From Deltaproteobacteria bacterium (GTDB taxonomy: Bacteria > Desulfobacterota > Desulfuromonadia > Desulfuromonadales > BM103): a stretch of 10,890 nt of DNA. The stretch is taken from NCBI GenBank assembly GCA_019313105.1, contig JAFDBW010000130.1:1-10890 (forward strand), written 5' to 3'. The notes under the pieces are model-generated. The model saw nothing but the letters and a program-made list of their open reading frames with translations, had not been told where the DNA came from and did not search any database. Made by a program: the position numbers and the translations under genes. Shown here in pieces: positions 5,768 through 10,890 of this stretch (its first letter is position 1; each line of letters starts with the position of its first letter).

Positions 5768-6526
5768 ATGAACGTTGAAAACAATGTATTTGTAGTCACG
5801 GGCGGCGCCCGTGGTCTTGGATTTTCGATTGCCGAGAATCTGGCCTTAGGCAGGGGGAAACTTGCCCTGGTCGACATGAATAAAGAGGGTCTGGACCAGG
5901 CCGCAGCAGCTCTGCAGGAGTACAATGTTGAGGTGCGCTGCTATGTCGCCAACGTCGCCGTAGAAGAGGAAGTCATCGCTCTGTTTGATAATATTCAAAA
6001 GGATTTTGGCCAGATTGATGGTCTGATCAATAATGCCGGCATCACCCGTGATGCCTTGCTGGTCAAGAGGAAAAATGGTGAAACGACCAAGATGTCCCTT
6101 CAGGCCTGGCAGCAAGTCATCGATGTCAACCTGACAGGAGTTTTTCTTTGCGGTCGTGAGGCTGCGGCCAAGATGGTCGAAGCCGGGAAAGGCGGAGTTA
6201 TCGTCAATATCAGCAGCGTATGCCGCGACGGCAATATCGGTCAGAGCAACTATTCGGCTGCCAAGGCCGGGGTCTCTGCACTGACCGCCACCTGGGGCAA
6301 GGAACTGTCTAGGTTTGGCGTCAGAGTCGGTGCCGTCGCGCCCGGTTTCGTTAATACCGAAATGGTCAAGACGATCCCGGAGCCGGTCCTGGAAAAGCTG
6401 AAAGAGCTGATCCCATTGCGTCGGCTCGCCGAACCCGATGAGATTGCCCACACCGTTCGCTACGTCATCGAGAATGAGTATTTCACCACTCGTACCATCG
6501 CGATCGGTGGCGGCATGCAGGTCTAA
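5768..6526 (+). CDS. PhaB-like short-chain dehydrogenase, probably NADH-preferring
   Basis: A 252-residue classical SDR: TGGARGLG (11-18), NNAG (88-91), Asn121, Ser149/150, Tyr162, Lys166 and PGFVNTEM. It differs from the phaB product upstream. The second beta strand ends in Asp36 (LALVDMN), which in SDRs usually selects NAD(H). A charged insertion (about 99-109, VKRKNGETTKM) precedes the Asn121 helix. The segment between catalytic Ser and Tyr is one residue shorter, and the C-terminus is IAIGGGMQV. Its place between phaC and phaA suggests a second acetoacetyl-CoA reductase, or a 3-hydroxyacyl-CoA dehydrogenase linking PHA to an NADH pool. The ribosome site is weak (TGGA at 5758-5761). Family is certain; substrate and cofactor are inferred. 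Alternative: FabG-like 3-oxoacyl reductase. Confidence 0.85.
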   Translation: MNVENNVFVVTGGARGLGFSIAENLALGRGKLALVDMNKEGLDQAAAALQEYNVEVRCYVANVAVEEEVIALFDNIQKDFGQIDGLINNAGITRDALLVKRKNGETTKMSLQAWQQVIDVNLTGVFLCGREAAAKMVEAGKGGVIVNISSVCRDGNIGQSNYSAAKAGVSALTATWGKELSRFGVRVGAVAPGFVNTEMVKTIPEPVLEKLKELIPLRRLAEPDEIAHTVRYVIENEYFTTRTIAIGGGMQV

Positions 6527-6688
6527 ACGGGATGCTGGGGCGAGCAAACGACTCCTGTCAGCTTAACCAGGCCAGACGGTTCCGGGGATTATCCCAGACT
6601 CGCCAAAACAGGATATTTTTTTTCCCCCAGTCTGACATTTTTGCCGGACGGAACCAGAACAATAACTAACTTTTATGAGGGTAACCAT

Positions 6689-7864
6689 ATGAACCAGGTC
6701 TATGTTATCGATGCATTACGCACTCCGTTTGGCAGTTTCGGTGGCGTCCTGGCGGATGTCCCCGCTACCGAGCTGGCGGCGACCGTCACCAGGGCATTGC
6801 TAGAAAGAAATCAGATCGATCCGGCGATTATAGATCAGTATATCGCCGGGCAGGTTGTTTCGACCGGTTGCGGGCAGGCCCCGGCACGGATCGCCATGCG
6901 CAAGGCCGGTCTTCCGGATACCGTTCCCGCCATGACCATCAACAAAGCCTGCGGCAGTGGTCTAAAAGCCATGATGCTGGTCGCCGATACGATTCGATTG
7001 GGAGATGACCATGTGGGCATTGCAGGTGGCATGGAGAACATGTCCCTCTACCCATACGCCCTGCTGAACGCACGTTTTGGAATGCGCATGGGCCATGATC
7101 AGGTCGTTGACCTGTTACTTTATGATGCCCTGCTCGACCCCGAAAGCGGACGTCATATGGGCGATATTACCGAGGAAGCGCTGGCCGAACGCGGCATCAG
7201 TCGGGAAGCCCAGGATGAGTATGCCATCAGCTCCTATGAGCGCGCCCAGGCTGGGAGCAAGAGAGGGTTTCACGCCAGGGAAATCGTTCCAGTGGTGAAA
7301 TCAACCCGAAAAGGAGAAGTCATAATTGACCGTGATGAGGAGCCCACCCGGGTTGATTTCGATAAATTCACCTCGTTGCGTCCGGCCTTTAAAAAAGACG
7401 GTACTGTGACCGCCGGCAATGCCTCGACCATCAATGATGGCGCGGCCTTTGCGCTGCTTGCCAGCGGGGTCGCATGTGAGAAACACGGCCTGAAACCAAA
7501 AGCCAGAATGATTGCATATGCAACCAACAGTCTACACCCCACGCAGTTCCCGTTGGCCCCGATCGGAGCCATTGAGCGGGTCTGCAGCAAGGCCGGCATG
7601 ACGCTCGAGCAAATTGACCTGTTCGAAATCAATACCGCGTTTTCGGCCGTTGCCCTCATGTCGATTAACAAACTGAATATCAATCGAGACAAGGTCAATA
7701 TTAATGGCGGCGCCATCTCCATCGGCCACCCGGTCGGTGCCAGTGGCGGTCGTCTGGTGGCCACGCTGCTCAACGGACTTGAGGAAACCTCCGGGCGCTA
7801 CGGCCTGGCAACCCTCTGCATCGGTGGTGGCGAAGCGGTTGCGGCAATCTTCGAACGACTTTAA
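6689..7864 (+). CDS. phaA: Acetyl-CoA C-acetyltransferase (biosynthetic thiolase, PhaA)
   Basis: Encodes 391 residues, the standard thiolase length, when begun at ATG 6689. That start has TGAGGGT at 6676-6682 with ideal spacing; an upstream in-frame start at 6641 would put the ribosome site inside the gene and add 16 uncharacteristic residues. Reaction: 2 acetyl-CoA to acetoacetyl-CoA + CoA, the first PHA step. Nucleophile Cys88 in NKACGSGLKA, His347 in GHPVGASG and Cys377 in CIGGGEA line up, one residue shifted, with Zoogloea ramigera Cys89, His348 and Cys378. Asn315 of the NEAF motif is present, but the next residue is Thr316 (NTAF) where Glu is near-invariant. The 162 bases upstream hold short inverted repeats and an eight-T run but no clear promoter. 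Last gene of the probable phaEC operon. Confidence 0.93.
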   Translation: MNQVYVIDALRTPFGSFGGVLADVPATELAATVTRALLERNQIDPAIIDQYIAGQVVSTGCGQAPARIAMRKAGLPDTVPAMTINKACGSGLKAMMLVADTIRLGDDHVGIAGGMENMSLYPYALLNARFGMRMGHDQVVDLLLYDALLDPESGRHMGDITEEALAERGISREAQDEYAISSYERAQAGSKRGFHAREIVPVVKSTRKGEVIIDRDEEPTRVDFDKFTSLRPAFKKDGTVTAGNASTINDGAAFALLASGVACEKHGLKPKARMIAYATNSLHPTQFPLAPIGAIERVCSKAGMTLEQIDLFEINTAFSAVALMSINKLNINRDKVNINGGAISIGHPVGASGGRLVATLLNGLEETSGRYGLATLCIGGGEAVAAIFERL

Positions 7865-7881
7865 GCGAGGCCGAACCGGTA

Positions 7882-7909
7882 GGAGGCGGGGCTGCCTCCG
7901 CTATTCTTT
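7882..7909 (+). terminator. Possible terminator after phaA
   Basis: Stem GGAGGC (7882-7887) with GCCTCC (7894-7899), a GC-rich six-base loop, and a poor T-tract (CTATTCTTT, 7901-7909). It begins 17 bases after the phaA stop codon. Position fits; the weak T-tract lowers confidence. Confidence 0.5.
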
Positions 7910-8030
7910 CGCTCCCTGGCCAAAAGTAGGCGACGATTTCCTTGTGGGCGACAGCGTTTCTTTGACATGACTTTCCACCCCCAAAGTGGTTCCTCTCTTA
8001 ACACGTGGCTGGAGGCCTTTTAGGGCAGGG

Positions 8031-8059
8031 CAGGCTTAAACCAAAGCCTGTTTTCAGGC
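8031..8059 (+). other. Two overlapping, mutually exclusive hairpins
   Basis: CAGGCTT (8031-8037) pairs with AAGCCTG (8044-8050) around a six-base loop and is followed by TTTT (8051-8054), resembling a weak terminator. Alternatively GCCTG (8046-8050) pairs with CAGGC (8055-8059) around that TTTT. The same middle arm serves both, an attenuator-like layout 33 bases before a small ORF start at 8092. Confidence 0.35.
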
Positions 8060-8091
8060 CTGATCAATACTGTCAAAGATGGAGCAACACC

Positions 8092-8304
8092 ATGGCAACT
8101 AAACGAGCAGAAGTGATCGTTGAGGCTTGCGTATAGAATGGTGTTGAAACTGAGATCAAAGACAATCTCTCGGCTTCTTGGATGCGTGGGAGAAACACTC
8201 CTGGGGTTGTGAGACTAGACGGAGATTTAGCCCAATTTTTAACAGTTATAATTGCAAATGCTCACCTCTTTGACGATGGGCAATTACCCAGGTTCTCTAT
8301 CTAA
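8092..8304 (+). pseudogene. Small reading frame interrupted by an in-frame TAG; function unknown
   Basis: ATG 8092 (GGAG at 8081-8084) opens a frame beginning MATKRAEVIVEACV and stopping at TAG 8134-8136. Without that codon, the frame runs on through 55 further residues, NGVETEIKDNL...QLPRFSI, to TAA 8302-8304. The whole would be about 70 residues with a protein-like composition: charged N-terminus, a Gly-rich RGRNTPGVVRLDGDL segment and a hydrophobic LAQFLTVIIANAHLF helix. It uses AGA, CTA, ATA and TTA codons, which are sparse in the PHA genes, hinting at another origin. It could be a decayed small gene, a readthrough gene or a chance frame. I do not recognise the family. Confidence 0.3.
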
Positions 8305-8415
8305 AGAGAAGTTAACCCCTAGTCCTTTTAAAATTAGCCTGATACTTTACTAAATTTACTGAAAAATAAGAAACTGGTTAGTATTTAATAGCTGTCATGA
8401 TCCCAAAAACGCTGC

Positions 8416-9285
8416 TCACAAGAAAGCCATAAGCTCATCATACAGCGAATCAGGAGCTTCTTCCGGGATGTAATGTCCACAGGGCATCGCCTTGCCCTTT
8501 ACTGATGTTGCCACTTTTTCCCATTCTTCAATCGTATTGAAACAACGCTCAACGATGCCATGACCGCCCCACAATGCAAGCAATGGGCAGGTGACTTTAC
8601 GACCTTCTCTTATGTCAGTCGCTGCATGGTCCAGATCAATCGATGCCGCAGCTCGATAGTCTTCGCAAGTAGCATGAATGGTGGCTGGGTTACTGAAGTG
8701 TCGAACGTACTCAGGCCAAGCATCGGGCATGAAGGGTTCCATCCCGGCAAATCTGGTTATATGGTGATGCAGAAAAGCTTCTGGTGCCCGGCCTATTAGG
8801 GTCTCCGGATAAGGCGCAGCCTGAATCAAAAAGAACCAATGATAATAAGCCCTGGCAAATGTCATGGTGGTCCCCTCGTACATTGCCTTGGTCGGTGCAA
8901 TGTCGAGCACGACAAGTTTTTCAACCAATTCAGGGTAATCTGTCGCTAGACGATGTCCGACCCTCCCACCTCGATCATGTCCACACAGCAAGAAAGTCTT
9001 GAAGCCCAATTGGCGCATCACCTCGACCTGGTCATCCGCCATGGCACGTTTCGAATAATTACTGTGATCTGAAAACCCTGGAGGTTTCGACGAATCACCA
9101 TAGCCACGTAGGTCCGTGGCAATGACAGTAAATGACTTGGCAAGTCTGGGGGCAATCATCCGCCAAATCAAATGCGTTTGGGGATAACCATGAAGCAGAA
9201 GAAGGGGCGGGCCACTGCCTCCAACAACAAGGTTGATTTCGATATCGCCGTTCACAATTTTTTCCCGCCTGAAATTTTCTAACAT
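8416..9285 (-). CDS. Alpha/beta hydrolase, probable haloacetate (fluoroacetate) dehalogenase
   Basis: Encodes 289 residues from ATG 9285, which has GGAG six bases upstream; a TTG four codons earlier is less likely. The order of motifs matches the fluoroacetate dehalogenase family (about 295-305 residues): oxyanion-side LLHGYPQTHLIWR (about 30-42), DLRGYGDS (58-65), then GHDRGGRVGHR with nucleophile Asp104 and carboxylate-binding Arg105 and Arg108. Next come LDIAPT with Asp128, the halide-site pair His149-Trp150 in RAYYHWFF, Tyr210 in EDYRAA, and His271 in CGHYIPEEAP. These correspond to the functional residues described for the RPA1163 enzyme. Predicted reaction: hydrolysis of a 2-haloacetate to glycolate and halide, in the cytosol. 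Epoxide hydrolase is an alternative, but the His-Trp pair and the double Arg argue for dehalogenase. It lies downstream of the dehydrogenase gene on the same strand, separated by a hairpin. Confidence 0.83.
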   Translation of the reverse strand: MLENFRREKIVNGDIEINLVVGGSGPPLLLLHGYPQTHLIWRMIAPRLAKSFTVIATDLRGYGDSSKPPGFSDHSNYSKRAMADDQVEVMRQLGFKTFLLCGHDRGGRVGHRLATDYPELVEKLVVLDIAPTKAMYEGTTMTFARAYYHWFFLIQAAPYPETLIGRAPEAFLHHHITRFAGMEPFMPDAWPEYVRHFSNPATIHATCEDYRAAASIDLDHAATDIREGRKVTCPLLALWGGHGIVERCFNTIEEWEKVATSVKGKAMPCGHYIPEEAPDSLYDELMAFL

Positions 9286-9334
9286 GAACAACTCCAATCT
9301 CCGTCACTAGTCTTTTCCTTAATACTACTGCAAA

Positions 9335-9370
9335 AAACGAAGGCCACCCGTTTCCAAGTGGCCATTTTGT
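9335..9370. repeat. Hairpin repeat, copy 1 (terminator-like)
   Basis: GGCCAC (9342-9347) pairs with GTGGCC (9358-9363), flanked by an A-run on the left and T-rich sequence on the right, so it could terminate on either strand. Bases 9340-9368 match 10772-10800 at 26 of 29 positions. It lies between the end of the dehydrogenase gene and the start of the hydrolase gene, both read leftward. Confidence 0.7.
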
Positions 9371-9501
9371 TTAGATTGATGTGCGTTTTAAATATATCTG
9401 TCAATAAAGACGCCCGTATTTGTCTGATAAGTCGTGAAATACAGAAGGTACTCGTCTGGCCATAACCATAGCCTGGATTATTCAAAGTTATTGCAGCCGT
9501 A

Positions 9502-10509
9502 TCATTCGATGCGCAGCACGATCTTGCCCATCTGGCTAAAATTCTCCATCAACCTGTGTGCGGCGACAACATCATCCAGGGTGTAAACTGCATGGATGAG
9601 AGGTTCTATCTTCTTCTGATTGACAAAGTCGATCATGGCCCCAAATTCCTTTGGTGAGCCCAGAGTGGTGCCCTGGATACGAATATGTTTGAAGAACAGC
9701 TTCGCCATTTCAAGACCGACTGACGGGTTGCCCAGAGTGGCGCCGAAGAAGACATACCTCCCCCCGGCATTAAGGGTCCTCAGAAGAGGATTGAGATCAT
9801 CACCACCCGTGCCGTCTATGATAATGTCGAAGCCAGAGGACATTTTACTAAGGGCCGTTATAAACCCTTCGTCACGATAATTGACACCGCCACAGGCACC
9901 CATGGCCTTTGCTTTTGCTATTTTTTCCTCACTGCCGCTTGTGACATAAACCTCTGCTTCGCGTGCTACAGCCCACTGTATGGCAAAGCTGGAGACTCCG
10001 CTACCAGCAGATGTTACCAGTACCTTGTGTCCTGTTTTTACTTCGCCATGAGTCACCAGCGCTCGCCATGCGGTCAGGCCGGCGAGAGGTATGGCCGCAG
10101 CCTGCTCCCAAGACAAATGGACCGGTTTGTCTAAAAAATCCGTATCCGGGATACAGATATACTCGGCAAGTGTGCCCTGGTCCGGCATGCCCAGCGCGCG
10201 GAAATCAGGTCCGTAGCGATGCTCTTCATCGCCCCATGCCCGCGCAGGGTAGATAACGACTTGACGGCCGATCAGCGACTTATCACCACCAGCGCCAACA
10301 GCATCGATAATACCCACCCCATCCGACCCTGGTATGGCCGGCAAGGTCATGCACGGATACAGGCCGATGGTCATCCAGTAATCACGCCGGTTCAGAGCAG
10401 ATGCCTTCAGCTTGACTCTGACCTCTCCAACTGCCGGTTTCGGCGTATCCACTTCCTTTATTTTTAGACAGCCGGGGCCATCTTTGCCATTTAGGATAAC
10501 GGCTTTCAT
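9502..10509 (-). CDS. Zinc-independent medium-chain dehydrogenase/reductase (quinone-oxidoreductase-like)
   Basis: A 335-residue MDR-superfamily protein: an N-terminal GroES-like domain (about 1-125) and a Rossmann domain (about 130-270) with a Gly-rich loop SAGSGVSSFAIQWA (167-180). TSGSEEK (190-196) at the end of the next strand is common in NAD(P)H-binding members. Where zinc alcohol dehydrogenases carry a catalytic Cys it has Asn40 (LNRRDYW), and it lacks the four-Cys structural zinc lobe. It therefore probably works without zinc, like quinone oxidoreductases and enoyl reductases. AIPLAGLTAWRAL (139-151) is a further family motif. Substrate unknown. ATG 10509 has AAAGGAGT (10523-10516). 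It precedes the dehalogenase-like gene on the same strand, but a terminator-like hairpin between them argues against tight co-transcription. Confidence 0.88.
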   Translation of the reverse strand: MKAVILNGKDGPGCLKIKEVDTPKPAVGEVRVKLKASALNRRDYWMTIGLYPCMTLPAIPGSDGVGIIDAVGAGGDKSLIGRQVVIYPARAWGDEEHRYGPDFRALGMPDQGTLAEYICIPDTDFLDKPVHLSWEQAAAIPLAGLTAWRALVTHGEVKTGHKVLVTSAGSGVSSFAIQWAVAREAEVYVTSGSEEKIAKAKAMGACGGVNYRDEGFITALSKMSSGFDIIIDGTGGDDLNPLLRTLNAGGRYVFFGATLGNPSVGLEMAKLFFKHIRIQGTTLGSPKEFGAMIDFVNQKKIEPLIHAVYTLDDVVAAHRLMENFSQMGKIVLRIE

Positions 10510-10769
10510 TCCGTTACTCCTTTAGTTGATCACGTACTGATTTTGAGACGTTTGTACTTGCGAAAAAGATCCCCTAATCTCATATACGGTGTTTTAGCAG
10601 AAAACAGCTATTATCGTTTCATTATATTAGCATTCTAAAGTCTCGATTTTTTAAATCATTATTGAGGCTTGCAGGCTTAAGTCAAAAATTCTTATAAATC
10701 TTACTCCTGGTTCGGATGTGTCGAAAAAGTGAATCCGGAGAGAAATTCCAGAAAAGCTGTATTCCAAGA

Positions 10770-10801
10770 AAAAGGCCACCCACTTCCAGGTGGCCATTTT
10801 T
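10770..10801. repeat. Hairpin repeat, copy 2 (terminator-like)
   Basis: GGCCACC (10774-10780) pairs with GGTGGCC (10789-10795), an eight-base loop, flanked by A-run and T-run, so it can act as a terminator on either strand. It is nearly identical to copy 1 at 9340-9368, and one stem pair longer (C-G here where copy 1 has C and A). It most likely insulates the dehydrogenase gene from whatever lies to its right. Confidence 0.72.
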
Positions 10802-10807
10802 CGTTCT

Positions 10808-10823
10808 ATAAGTCGTGACTTAT
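10808..10823. repeat. Short inverted repeat ATAAGTC-GT-GACTTAT
   Basis: Seven-base perfect arms (10808-10814 and 10817-10823) with a two-base centre, 13 bases beyond hairpin repeat copy 2. The 11-mer ATAAGTCGTGA also occurs 64 bases beyond copy 1, at 9427-9437. It could be a protein-binding palindrome or part of the same repeat family. Confidence 0.45.
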
Positions 10824-10890
10824 GATGAAATGGTCTCCCCCCGCTACCCAAATCGGCGTCTATGCGCCATGATGGAAGTATCACAAACCA

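Larger units (their letters stand above)
7865..8415. other. 551-base region between phaA and the convergent hydrolase
   Basis: Contains a probable phaA terminator hairpin (7882-7899), a pair of mutually exclusive hairpins (8031-8059), a small interrupted reading frame (8092-8304) and an AT-rich stretch (8305-8400) in which I see no gene. No intact protein gene of normal size is present on either strand. Confidence 0.6.
10510..10890. other. Non-coding region upstream of the dehydrogenase, to the window edge
   Basis: AT-rich sequence (about 10560-10700) presumably containing the leftward promoter of the dehydrogenase gene. A TATAAT on the minus strand lies near 10621-10626, but no convincing -35 accompanies it. 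Further right are hairpin repeat copy 2 and an inverted repeat at 10808-10823. No supported gene was found; a reading frame on the minus strand merely translates the hairpin. Confidence 0.55.

Noticed and set aside
5846..6547. 233-codon minus-strand frame opposite the third reductase gene
   Set aside because: Antisense shadow of a gene with complete SDR catalytic motifs on the plus strand.
6594..6648. Terminator between the third reductase and phaA (CAGACT/AGTCTG arms, eight-T run)
   Set aside because: The T-run lies between the arms rather than after a stem, and the loop is long; not a standard terminator.
7270..7773. 167-codon minus-strand frame inside phaA
   Set aside because: Lies opposite the thiolase active-site region and has no domain of its own.
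9279..10884. Two minus-strand frames sharing the peptide KMATWK.VAF
   Set aside because: The shared peptide is only the translation of the two copies of the hairpin repeat (9340-9368 and 10772-10800); the remaining residues differ and no gene is supported.
1..10890. CRISPR array, tRNA, rRNA or intact transposase
   Set aside because: No regularly spaced direct repeats of suitable length, no cloverleaf, no rRNA-like stretches and no transposase frame were found on either strand.

Overview
The window holds a polyhydroxyalkanoate (PHA, probably poly-3-hydroxybutyrate) storage locus, followed by a short convergent segment of unrelated catabolic genes. The synthase is the two-subunit class III type (PhaE + PhaC). 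That type, the moderate GC content and the general look of the proteins fit an anaerobic or microaerobic proteobacterium. A Desulfuromonadales/Geobacter-like organism is my best guess, but no rRNA or other taxonomic marker is present, so this is inference.

Left part (1-1260): the C-terminal end of a PhaB/FabG-like short-chain reductase, then a complete acetoacetyl-CoA reductase (phaB), both on +, closed by a bidirectional hairpin terminator. Facing it on - is a phasin (phaP, 1262-1783). A divergent promoter region (1784-2015) separates phaP from an XRE-family regulator (2016-2651, +). The regulator has a good sigma70-type promoter and a six-codon leader ORF that overlaps its start codon (ATGA).

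Centre (2652-7864): after a 379-base intergenic region come phaE, phaC, a third PhaB-like reductase and the acetoacetyl-CoA thiolase phaA, all on +. Together they give the full pathway: PhaA makes acetoacetyl-CoA from acetyl-CoA, the reductases make (R)-3-hydroxybutyryl-CoA, PhaEC polymerises it, and the phasin coats the granule. The octamer TTGTTTAA/TTAAACAA occurs exactly four times that I could find, only in the phaP/regulator and phaE promoter regions. This suggests that the XRE protein, rather than a classical PhaR, controls phasin and synthase. PhaE is unusually long: it carries three 32-residue repeats and a Lys/Ala-rich histone-like tail.

Right part (7865-10890): a 551-base gap with hairpins and a small ORF interrupted by a TAG codon. 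Then two genes on -: an alpha/beta hydrolase with haloacetate (fluoroacetate) dehalogenase signatures and a zinc-independent MDR (quinone-oxidoreductase-like) dehydrogenase. Two near-identical hairpin repeats lie on either side of the dehydrogenase gene. No CRISPR array, tRNA, rRNA or complete transposase was seen.
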